NCBI RefSeq assembly: GCF_030247185.1
Contig: NC_080571.1
Span: 10,794,631-10,858,630, forward strand
DNA: 64,000 nt
DNA from: Malaya genurostris
Lineage: Eukaryota; Arthropoda; Insecta; Diptera; Culicidae
Reading direction: 5' to 3'
Both the position numbers and the translations under genes were made by a program. The notes beneath the pieces were generated by a model. It saw nothing but the letters and a program-made list of their open reading frames with translations, was not told where the DNA came from and did no database searches. This document shows, one piece after another, positions 1-9,218 of this stretch. The number at the start of each line of letters is the position of its first letter. The stretch's first letter is position 1.

Positions 1-107
1 GCTAAAAGTTCGCTTTATTCAAGTTCATAAGTAAGATACTTTTTCAATCCATTTGCTTACATTTAGTCTTCCTATAAATTCACTTCCCTCGCAATATTAC
101 GTTTCAC

Positions 108-350
108 TACACGGATAAAAATCTATTTCCGGAACCATGATTAAAAATCACGAAATCATGAATCATGTTTAACATGAATAATAAGTCATGATTTCATGAT
201 CAAAACGATTGATGTCATGAACAATAACACATCTTTCATGAAAATTTTCATGATATCAATCATTTTGCTCATGAAATTTCATGAGAAGACATGGTTCATG
301 ATTTCATGATTAAAAAACTATGGTACCGGCAATAGATTTCTACCCGTGTA
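108..350. mobile_element. TA-flanked MITE with CATGA-rich interior
   Basis: Inverted ends of roughly 60 bp are visible: the left end reads CACGGATAAAAATCTATT and the right end, reverse-complemented, reads CACGGGTAGAAATCTATT. Both continue into sequence resembling CATGATT. TA dinucleotides sit just outside both ends (108-109 and 349-350), as expected for a Tc1/mariner-mobilised MITE. The interior repeats CATGA/TCATG many times, so the single strand can fold extensively. There is no coding capacity. Confidence 0.7.
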
Positions 351-2724
351 ACGATCGAACGTATTTGATTCTTGCGCTCATTAATAAAAGTATTTTATTA
401 AAGAATTGTATAATTGAATTTTACAGTATTACTTGCAGAATAAATACAGATAACCGTCATTCCGATCCACGTTAACTGCACCAGACGCTGAATTGGTACA
501 GTGATGCCAGAAACTGTTGATCACAATAAAATTTCTAGGGTACAATACAGTTTATTGTACATTTACGACAAAATTTAGATTAAAATTGTAGGTATCATGC
601 TCTCATACAAAGCTTTTGAATGTCATTTGGATCCGACTTCCGGTTCCAAAATTTTACAAACTTAGACTCAAATAAAAGGATCAAACTTTTGGTTCTGGAA
701 ATACAGCATTGCATATCACCACCCAAAAAATGTTAATAATGTCACTAGCTTTCTCGAGAATGATGCTGATTTTGAAAAACGTAAATTCAAATGGAAACTT
801 CTATAGTCCCATAAAAAGGTTATTGAATGTCATCCGGATCCGATTTCCGATTCCGGAATTACAGGTTGATGTTTGTTAAAAAATGAAAACAATAATAATA
901 AACAGCTCAACTGATTTACACCATCTCAGTTTTAACTAGGAGGTCTTACGATTCTAAAAACAATCCCGATATTTTATTCAGATCTTACGATTCTAAAAAC
1001 AATCCCGATATATTTATTCAGATCTAATTTCCGGTTTCGAAGGTACATGATGCTTAGAGTAAACATGTCAATTTTAGAAGTATTTTTTTACATAAGTAAC
1101 CATGTGATGAGAAGCGAATTCTTTAAATTGGTTATTTAATTTAGATGAGGATAGTCTATGCCCAAATAAACTAAAATGAAATTCAAATACAATGACTGCT
1201 GATTTCAATTCGACTTCCGGCTATAGAAATACAAGGTGAGGAGTTTTTAAAATTTCAGCTGCAGAAAATATAGAAATTCTTTTAAATTTGACTCAATACT
1301 GTTTCAATTTATAGTTCATATTAGATGGAATGAACCGCATCGGTCTCCAGTTTTTAGTTACGGAAGTACCGGAAATACTGGTCAATATCTTTACAATAGA
1401 GCTCACTTTATTTTCTCATATATTCTTAAATTAACTTAAATTGTATTTGAAATTGTAAAAATGTATTAGGCAAACGTAGTAGTATTATGCAATGGAAATC
1501 ATAAAAACTGTTTTGTAAACATTTTAAATTTGTAGTATTTCTATGAATCCACGCTATCATATACAGAATATATTGAATAATAAGAGCAAAATTGAAGAGT
1601 TTTCTTTTATTGTTCCGATACTGGACAACCTATATGATTCATTGAAAAAAGTTTGTTCACAGTTCATTCAATGATTAGTAACAATATACTGAAATTTGTT
1701 CGTATGGTCGATGTGAACTTATGGAAGGGTCGGTAACAACAAATCTAATTGCTTTTCTCTGATATTTTTCAATTGTAAAAACATTGAAATCAGTTGAACA
1801 TTGAGAAAACAGTATATTGTACAGTCGACTAAATATTTTAGTCATCAAAGTACATTAAATATAGTCAAGCTCTTGTATTTAACTGATAATCATTTGTTTT
1901 AAAGTAAAATAAATAATTTATTTTACTACGGGTTTTATTTTGATGATTTTAGACATTATTGCCAACACTTCCAGGAAATGGAATCCAGTAAAGGCGAAAT
2001 CAGTTTGTATGTCCTGTATCTGACATCAACAAAACATTGTAGCAGTTTTAAGCCCAATTTTGAAAACTTTCAACGTTTTTCCCACCGTCGCACTAAATGA
2101 CTCTTTAAAATAAATTTAAACTCTCATCAACCTGTAGCTCCGAACCCGGAAATCGGATCCAAATAAAAGACGAGATTATAACACATTTTGTCTAAGTCTA
2201 AGTTGGTAAAAATTTGTCAGCGGTTTCCATGATATTGAAGTGTGTTCCACTTCAGTAATTTCGATTACTATTTGCAGTAATTTTGCAAGCGGAATTCGAA
2301 GACCGGTATACCGAAGTGGACCCGTTTCGTCAATTTCTAACAAGAATTATATATAGAAACATTTTTGAGCTCAATTTAATTTTTTTTGGGATTTGAAACA
2401 CTCATCACTTTGTACTTCCGCATCCGGAACCGGATAAAACTAAATAATGTTTTGGTCTTATACAAGATTTCCATTTAAATCTGAATTCATGAAAGCCAGT
2501 CAAACCACCTTTAAGTAAAATGAGTAACATTATTTGACACATACACACATTGACATTACTAAACTACACGAACTGAGTCGATTAATATTTGATATTTGAG
2601 CCAAGTTTCACTAGTTGATTTCTCAACTAGTTGAATTGCATAGCTTTTCTATACGAAAAAAGTTAAACGACTTGAAATATATAATTATAAATATAATAAT
2701 TTTAAATTTTAATATGAATACACA
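351..2724. other. AT-rich non-coding DNA with fragments of a dispersed mosquito repeat
   Basis: No gene is visible. Pieces of the dispersed 'ggatccgacttccgg' repeat occur around 590-1040 and 1190-1390, and in opposite orientation around 2110-2500. A direct duplication of about 47 bp (gatcttacgattctaaaaac and flank) lies at 945-1025. The rest shows no recognisable structure. Confidence 0.5.
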
Positions 2725-3157
2725 TAGGAATAGGAATAGGAATAGGAATAGGAATAGGAATAGGAATAGGAATAGGAATAGGAATAGGAATAGGAATAGG
2801 AATAGGAATAGGAATAGGAATAGGAATAGGAATAGGAATAGGAATAGGAATAGGAATAGGAATAGGAATAGGAATAGGAATAGGAATAGGAATAGGAATA
2901 GGAATAGGAATAGGAATAGGAATAGGAATAGGAATAGGAATAGGAATAGGAATAGGAATAGGAATAGGAATAGGAATAGGAATAGGAATAGGAATAGGAA
3001 TAGGAATAGGAATAGGAATAGGAATAGGAATAGGAATAGGAATAGGAATAGGAATAGGAATAGGAATAGGAATAGGAATAGGAATAGGAATAGGAATAGG
3101 AATAGGAATAGGAATAGGAATAGGAATAGGAATAGGAATAGGAATAGGAATAGGAAT
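2725..3157. repeat. (TAGGAA)n hexamer satellite, about 72 perfect copies
   Basis: The array runs 433 bp without a single interruption that I can see. Because the period is a multiple of three and no frame contains a stop, it creates long spurious reading frames (Asn-Arg, Phe-Leu or Ile-Pro repeats); none should be taken as a protein. Perfect homogeneity suggests recent expansion, or an assembly-filled array whose true length may differ. Confidence 0.98.
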
Positions 3158-3263
3158 GGACAATCTTCGTTACAAGTACAATGATGAAAGAATTGAGGTA
3201 TCACACGGATAAAATCCATACTAGAATCGTATTCCCTGATCTAGATCTTCATCGATATTTTAG

Positions 3264-3824
3264 GGGTCAGGGTCATTTCGCCGAATGCCATTTCGCCGAA
3301 TGCCACTTCGCCGAATAATAAAATCGTCTAAAAATCTTAATTAGAATTGATTTAAAATAAAGACGAATTAAAGATGATAGCGTTAACGCACGTTTTGTTG
3401 ACCTACCATTGTACTTCTTGAATAAATTGATTCATGAACCTCAGAACGGAGTTCCCAAGAAAACTTGTTGACTATTAGCTACTAAGTTACATCAAAGCAA
3501 TTTCATAGGTGTATCTACCAGGCAAATGTATGTAGTATTTTTCCCTTTATTAAGTGAAAATGAAAAAAAATATCCGCTATCGACGATGGGTCGGCGGCCG
3601 ACTCAGTTCTTCGGTTATGTGGCTGCGCCACATCAGTTATACAGGAGACATAACATACAGGAGACATGATCCTTTCGGCGAAATGACCCTTTCGGCAAAA
3701 TGACCCTTTCGGCGAAATGACTCTTTCGACGAAATGACCTATTCGGCGAAACGACTTTCGACGAAATGACATTCGGCGAAACGACTTTCAGCGAAATGGC
3801 TTTCGGCAAAATGACCCGCTCCCC
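3264..3824. mobile_element. MITE with TTCGCCGAA terminal sub-repeats, copy 1
   Basis: The left end starts GGGTCAGGGTCATTTCGCCG and repeats CATTTCGCCGAATGC. The right end carries many inverted versions (TTTCGGCGAAATGACCC) and finishes ATGACCCGCTCCCC. A 7-bp direct repeat ATTTTAG flanks the element (3257-3263 and 3825-3831), consistent with a target-site duplication. The unique interior (about 3404-3540) matches the second copy at 42284-42880. No transposase is present. It is inserted next to an RNase H fragment. Confidence 0.8.
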
Positions 3825-3839
3825 ATTTTAGAAATGGTT

Positions 3840-4080
3840 GAATGCGACCCAGATCATCCCCATCCCAAGAAGCTTGCCACCTGACAATTGTCCTTCGGCA
3901 AGATGCGCTATACAATTCGTTGAAAACAATGGGTCGGCATATATATCACCCTCTAGAGCACCACACTTTTCTAAATTATCCGCTCTATCATTGTTTAGGA
4001 TAAAGCAATAAACTGGAACCCGAGTTCTTCCCTCAGTAAACACACTTTTCCAATTTTTTGTGACATGCATCTTCACCATG
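3840..4080 (-). pseudogene. RNase H domain fragment of a non-LTR retrotransposon
   Basis: The minus-strand peptide contains NNDRADNLEKCGALEGDIY followed by a further 30 residues. This resembles the late part of the LINE-type RNase H domain (the GNERADxLAxxGA motif). The upstream catalytic part of the domain is missing and the fragment is fused to transposase sequence on its upstream side, so it is a relic. It ends next to the MITE at 3264-3824. The assignment is from motif memory and could be tested by a profile search. Confidence 0.5.
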
Positions 4081-5200
4081 GGCAGCCTCGGTACGTTTGA
4101 AGCGTAGTGGCAGAATGCTAGGTTAGACCAGAAAAGAGATGATTCTTTTTGCATAGCAAGAAACACTTCTTAAAGCACTCTTCTATGCAATTTTGGTACA
4201 AGTACCATGCGCGCGGGTGGTTTTAGAAAATTTGCGATGAAAATTTTGAAAAATTTGTATAAACCAAAAGCATACAGACCTTCGAAAAACTTTTATCTAT
4301 CTGTAGCACAAAGATGACTAAAAAGTTCGGAGGATTTTCCGAGTCTTATCAAAAATAGCTTAGAAAAGTGAGTGTTTTCTGTGATCTTTCACAATTATTA
4401 CACACATTCAAACTGAAGCGGATTTTCTTCAGTTCATTGAAAAATTGATCTTGTTCTGTGGAAAACTTAGAAAACTTTACAAACTAACATCATTTTGTTT
4501 ATAAATGGAATTGACATCGTTGCAAAATAATTTGTATATCATTTAGTACTTCCAAATCGTCAAAATACAACGACATCGGTTATAGGAAATTCATTGATCT
4601 TCCATGAAAAGCGTGAAAATGAATCTGAATGTAAATCCTGTAGCCAGCATAAGGTTTATTTGAAAAAAAAACTTGTCATGTGATCGCATTATTTTTCCAA
4701 ATAATTGTAATAGATTATTTTTCCAAATAATTGTAACACTCATTTTTATGAATTATTTTTGATAAGACTCGGAAAATCCTCCGATTTTTTCAACCATTTT
4801 CACCCTGCAGATAGATACAAGTTTTTCAAAGGTCTGCATGTTTTTGGTTATAGCAAATTTTTCAAATTTTCCATCGAAATTTTCCTAAAACCATCCGCGC
4901 GCATGGTATTTGGACAATGGCGTTAACTGTTCCTGAAATGATAAAACGCTTTATTCACCATATCCGCCAATCGCCTGCCAGATCAAGAACATCTTTGCAA
5001 ATTTCGATCTTTTTTTTTCTTTCTAATTTCGACCTAACAACGAACATGACCTGTATTTTGACAAAACCAGTATTGACCAGTGCTTGACCAGTGTTTTGAC
5101 AAAAGTTGAGCTCGACATAAGTTTCGTCATTCACCACCATGCAGCACAATTTGGTGAACAAGTCTCCGGGCACTTTTTCACAATCACTCAATTTTGTCGA
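4070..5200 (-). pseudogene. ITmD37E (Tc1-like) transposase relic, copy B, split by a foldback MITE
   Basis: Read on the minus strand, the relic contains the first catalytic aspartate block (VVNDETYVELNF, near 5130-5095), then a frame-shifted stretch corresponding to WQAI and GTVNA (near 4965-4912). It resumes beyond an insertion with an LFWSNLAFCHYASN block (4136-4095), where the second aspartate of the usual FWPDLAxCHY has become asparagine. Several frameshifts and the Asp-to-Asn change mean it cannot encode an active enzyme. The foldback element at 4205-4906 sits inside it. The C-terminal glutamate region is replaced by a retrotransposon RNase H fragment. Confidence 0.75.
4205..4906. mobile_element. 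702-bp foldback MITE with about 165-bp inverted ends and TA target duplication
   Basis: The ends read CCATGCGCGC...GCGCGCATGG and stay complementary for about 165 bp on each side (4205-4368 against 4745-4906), including GACTCGGAAAATCCTCCGA. TA is present at 4203-4204 and 4907-4908. Removing the element plus one TA brings the two halves of the surrounding Tc1-like relic together, which confirms it as a later insertion. No open reading frame of note. Confidence 0.85.
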
Positions 5201-5389
5201 AGATAGCTAAGCTGTTTTCGACAAGTGTTAAAACGTGATCATTTTTTTGAATTTCTAATTTGTAGTTCTATATAGAAAACGAAGCACTGTACCTCCTGGC
5301 AAACTAGATTTTTTATACTAATCTTAACCAAACTTTATCATGTATAGATGAGATTACATAGTGTAAGAATCAAGTTTTCTCTGGTTTCG

Positions 5390-5520
5390 ATTAATGCGGT
5401 TTTAACCTTGTAAACATTTGCCTCTCATACCAAAACTTAGAGGACCGTATGTGCGGGATTGAGAATCGAACTCAGGTATGCTGCGTGAAAGCAACGACTA
5501 ACCCATCACGCTGTTTCCTT
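5390..5520 (-). repeat. Probable tRNA-derived SINE fragment
   Basis: On the minus strand the sequence GTGATGGGTTAGTCGTTGCT resembles a tRNA A-box region. It is followed about 35 bp later by GAGTTCGATTCTCAATCCCG, which resembles a B box. A non-tRNA tail (AAGTTTTGGTATGAGAGGC) follows. The spacing fits a tRNA-like head, but the acceptor stem does not pair convincingly, so a functional tRNA is unlikely. Confidence 0.45.
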
Positions 5521-6079
5521 CTCCCAGAACAAAGTTGTGCCGTTCAATACAACATGATTCAGGAATCAAATTCTCGATACACAGATTTTAAAAACGCGTA
5601 CCAAAATAAAGTTTGAGGAACTCACGTCAGAAGAATACTGACTATTCAAGATTACCACGAATTTCGATGGTGATTTCCTTATGAGGATGTTTCGGTTGTT
5701 TTGATTGGTCAGTTAACGAAATTAGTTTTTCTTTTATTTGTGATTAATAGAGGGCTCAAATGTCATCAAAACACGTCATTATATAACAATAACATGTTAA
5801 TGAGAAGATAGAACTATCATGACACGACCCCAAAGTATAGTCCAGTAAAGTGCCCCGCATTGCTGGTATTGGTTATGATGCATATGAACAGTAAAAGTTA
5901 ATCACCAACGCGGTTGATTGACATTCACCTCAACTGAGGCATTTGTATGCAATAAAATCGTTCATCGAAAAACAAACAGTAAATACAAGGGCAAATTTAG
6001 CTAACTCAAAGTTGATCCATAACTTTCAACATAAATGCTAATCAACTCGATTCCACGTATTTTCCTTTCGTGAGTAAAC

Positions 6080-7030
6080 ATTTGAGCAGTGATTCTCTCG
6101 CAGTACCCGCGATAACGTTACACCTCACACCCGGGTTAATAATAGTAATTACTTTTATTATTACGGTCGATGTGACCGTCAAGTGGGATTCCACTTCGGA
6201 TGTCAGTGCCGCGAGCTGCGATTGTGTCACAGTGTGTTCGCGACACTTCCCAATGGCACTTCAGGTGTCGGGTGTTGCTTCCCGATGGGTGGGTGTGTGT
6301 GTGTTATGTTTATGTTGCCAGTCCAAGTGAGTGTCAGCCCATCAGGCAGACGGACAGGTAACGTGATATGAAGCATCGAAATGCAAGCGAAACGGGGAAA
6401 AAGTTCCCGAGTGCACCCGCCGGTTACCGAGTTACTTCTAGACTCAGGGAAGCGAACATCACAAGCACCGTCGCAGCATCACCGACAGGCGAAAAAGACT
6501 TCATAATCTATGCCATCCATCGCAGCAGTATGCCGTAAACTTTCAGGTGTGGGAGCCCCTTTATGACAATTTGGATGGCGTACGATTCACTGTGAGAGGC
6601 ATGCAACTTTATGTATACTTATATAATAGGTACATACGGAAAAGCACATCCGATAATGGCACTTGGGACTGGCAGTTTTATCGCCGTGGTGCGAAAGTTT
6701 TCGCTCTTCGCCTAGTTTTTCCCGTGGATGGGCACCAGTACCGAGTAGGAACTGCCGGGTGTTCTAATGGATGTTAAGATTTTTAGTAAGTTGCTCTCTC
6801 GATACCGGGATGATGAGCAGTAAATCGGATACTTTCAGGATAGACGCTTAGTATGTATGCGGTGTGAAACTTTGTTGATTGTGGAAGTTTGTTGGCGCAG
6901 TTTTACGGTGATACTGTCGGAACGGAGCTCCGCTACCAGGGCTTGAACGGGTTCCAATTAGTGGTTTTCGTTCACTGGTTCAAATGGTAGAACAATCTCA
7001 GCACACTTTACGACTTGGATACTACCTTCT
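6080..7030. other. GC-richer low-repeat block, possible untranslated exon or promoter region
   Basis: This stretch is clearly richer in GC than its surroundings and carries none of the window's repeats. It contains GT-consensus donors (for example GTGAGT at 6327 and GTAAGT near 6785). A small hydrophobic reading frame starts at ATG 6253 (MALQVSG, then a Val/Cys/Leu run) but ends at a phase-2 donor, which does not fit the phase-1 acceptor of the Beat exon at 18885. It may be 5' UTR of the Beat gene or another transcript. No product is recognisable. Confidence 0.3.
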
Positions 7031-7756
7031 GTAATCGTTGTCGAAGTTGACGTCGTATGCTTTTAATAAGTATTAAAATTTCAATATTTACCATAGGATA
7101 GTGATAGTAATAATGACGTTACAACGTGTAGTCATCCTAAACTTAGCTTAATTATTTATCCATACCAATTAAATGTTGAACACGAGTATTTGAAGACATT
7201 ACTTCAATACTGTTACGAGAAAATTAAGCGGTAACTCATTTTAAAATTAAGCAAACGCAGTTGAAGAATGAACAAACAGGAAGCTCAAAATATACACTCA
7301 AGTCTCTTTACATGCAATTTTCTTATGCGGTGCGTATTCCCCGAATAAAAAAAACTTGAGTGTATATCAAAACACATTAGGAGGATCCTTTACCCTCGAG
7401 GACTGAGATTAGGAAAATTTGCTTTTTTTCCTTTTGTTCAATGATGCTATGGTTTCTAAGTATTTGAAAGATTGACATCGTTTAAAACGTCGTCAACTGC
7501 ATTTACTCGAGATATACAAACAGTGCTAAGATTTTTTGAAAGAATAACTTGTAGTATTTCTTATATGAAGGTTGGATAAAGACAAATTACTTCAGGAAGT
7601 TGTTAGATAATTGAGTTAAATTATTCTTACATGTCCGCATCGCATATTGAACGTCAGTAAATAATCAATTCTGTTTACATATTATTTTTATGAAGTACGA
7701 ACAATTTGAAATTAGCCATCAATACAAATCAAAACTTATCTCCAACATTTAAAGAT
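7031..7756. other. AT-rich intergenic or intronic DNA, nothing recognised
   Basis: No open frame, RNA-like structure or repeat family was recognised here, apart from a short AATATACACTCAAGT (7288-7302) that recurs inverted as ACTTGAGTGTATAT at 7352-7365. Confidence 0.4.
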
Positions 7757-7890
7757 TGTCTCAGGAAGTGTGGACGCATTTTGATTTCGCTGTGAATAAT
7801 TCACAAGTGCTAGATATTCAAATTTTATTCGATATACTGATAATATTAGACTACAACAACAGAATATTATTCTCAACATTTGCTACTTAG

Positions 7891-8258
7891 TCATTGTAGA
7901 CTAGCTCGCGCACCTTCTTGCGAACGTTCCTCATTAAATTCCGTACAGACTTCTTGGCGACAAGTTTTGACAATTTTTTTCCAATCTTTTTCGAACTGTT
8001 GAATGGTTTCGGCTGCCGAGACATGTTTCCTAAGATGTGCCTTCGTTAATGCCCAAAATTCCTCAATTGGTCCAAGTTGTGGGCAATTTGGTGGATTCAT
8101 GTATTTTGGGACGAAAGTGACATTTTTGGTAGTATACCATTCTACCGTTGATTTCGAGTAGTGGCAAGAAGCAAGATCTCGCCAGAAGACAACAAGATCC
8201 TTGTGGCTTCGTATCATGGGTAGAAGTCGTTTTTGTAAACATTCCTTTATGCAAGGAT
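7891..8258 (-). pseudogene. ITmD37E transposase C-terminal part (copy A)
   Basis: The reading frame runs KECLQKRLLPMIRSHKDLVV, then FWRDLASCHYSKS (second catalytic Asp) and PPNCPQLGPIEEFW (Glu). Counting residues between that Asp and the first Glu gives 37, which defines the ITmD37E class rather than DD34E Tc1 or DD34D mariner. The C-terminus ends normally at a TGA near 7891. The catalytic residues are preserved, but the gene is split by insertions. Confidence 0.85.
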
Positions 8259-8259
8259 G

Positions 8260-8940
8260 GCTTTTATCGTATCAAAGAACGTTCGCTGGCAACTCTTCAA
8301 CGATTGAATCAGCGCCATCAAAGAGAGTTGGAAATCATCGCAACAACAAAAAACCCACATGGCTCATTTAACATAGAATCGACACCAGTGCGAGAGCGAA
8401 TTTCTCTCGATGACATTTCTGAGAATCAAAGGTTGGCACGCCGCTGTGGGGATCTTCTCTGAAGCAACAAACGGTCACTTATTCTCGTTTTGCGATCCGA
8501 TTCTATACAGGCAGTTGATAATTGCGATTGAATCATTTCACTATTGTCGCTTATTTTAACTATGTGCATATAATCTTTGTATAAGTTGTGTCTATGAAAA
8601 TGTCTGTGAATGCTCCACACAAGGGTTTTGAAATATTGCAACCTAGTATGAGAATCATCAAGTTGAATCATCGACTCGATTTTCTGCGATAATTGTCAAC
8701 TTTCGATTCTCTCTTGGGAAATTCCACACAGCAACGATCATTATCAGACTGTAATTTTTTTTAAGGGCCTAGAAATACTCAGAGTATGAAGTGGAGCGAA
8801 GGAATGTAGAAAAATTCTCTCGCGGTTCATGCATTGAGAGATTCGAGTTCTTGTAGCATCTTCTACCGGATTGAAAATGTTGTATACAATATAGATAGCA
8901 ATATAGCAGCTTCTGTGAAATTTTCGGCAATCACCAACAC
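8260..8940. mobile_element. About 680-bp insertion of unknown class inside ITmD37E copy A
   Basis: The segment separates NSEIYIKA from IKECLQKR of the transposase, so it is an insertion. It begins AGGATGGCTTTTATCG and ends GGCAATCACCAACAC. I see no terminal inverted repeats, no poly-A and no clear target duplication. A plus-strand frame (8148-8462) includes RIKERSLATLQRLNQRHQREL but resembles nothing I know. Confidence 0.55.
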
Positions 8941-9218
8941 TGCCTTTATGTATATTTCGCTGTTCATTGAAGCAGTGGTGATGAAGGGTTTCGAAATCTT
9001 ACCGCAGCTACAAATTGCTTGCCAGACCATAGCTTTCTTACCAAATTTTTCGACTTCAATCGATGTCTCGGACTGGTTTAACACTTGCCCATCTCGCACC
9101 GTATAATATTGTGGTCCCGGCAAGGATTTGTAATCGAATTTCACGTAGGTTTCGTCGTCCAAGATTATGCAGTTCAAATTTCCAGCAAGAATCGTATTGT
9201 ACAGCTTTCGAGCCCTCG
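8941..9218 (-). pseudogene. ITmD37E transposase middle part (copy A)
   Basis: The fragment encodes ARKLYNTILAGNLNCIILDDETY, containing the first catalytic Asp block, then a GPQYYT segment, a WQAICSCGKIS segment and NSEIYIKA. It is bounded by the Transib target duplication at 9214-9218 on one side and by the 680-bp unknown insertion on the other. It is intact in frame within these limits. Confidence 0.85.

Noticed and set aside
2725..3157. Possible interstitial telomere
   Set aside because: The unit TAGGAA is not TTAGG, and mosquito telomeres are not known to use simple TTAGG arrays.
2615..3219. Long frames of Asn-Arg, Phe-Leu and Ile-Pro repeats
   Set aside because: They are translations of the TAGGAA array in different frames and strands; stop-free only because of the hexamer period.
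5390..5520. Functional tRNA gene
   Set aside because: A- and B-box-like sequences are present but no paired acceptor stem or plausible anticodon arm could be drawn.
6253..6330. ATG frame MALQVSG with hydrophobic Val/Cys/Leu run as Beat signal peptide
   Set aside because: It ends at a phase-2 donor while the Ig1 exon acceptor requires phase 1, so the two cannot be joined in frame.
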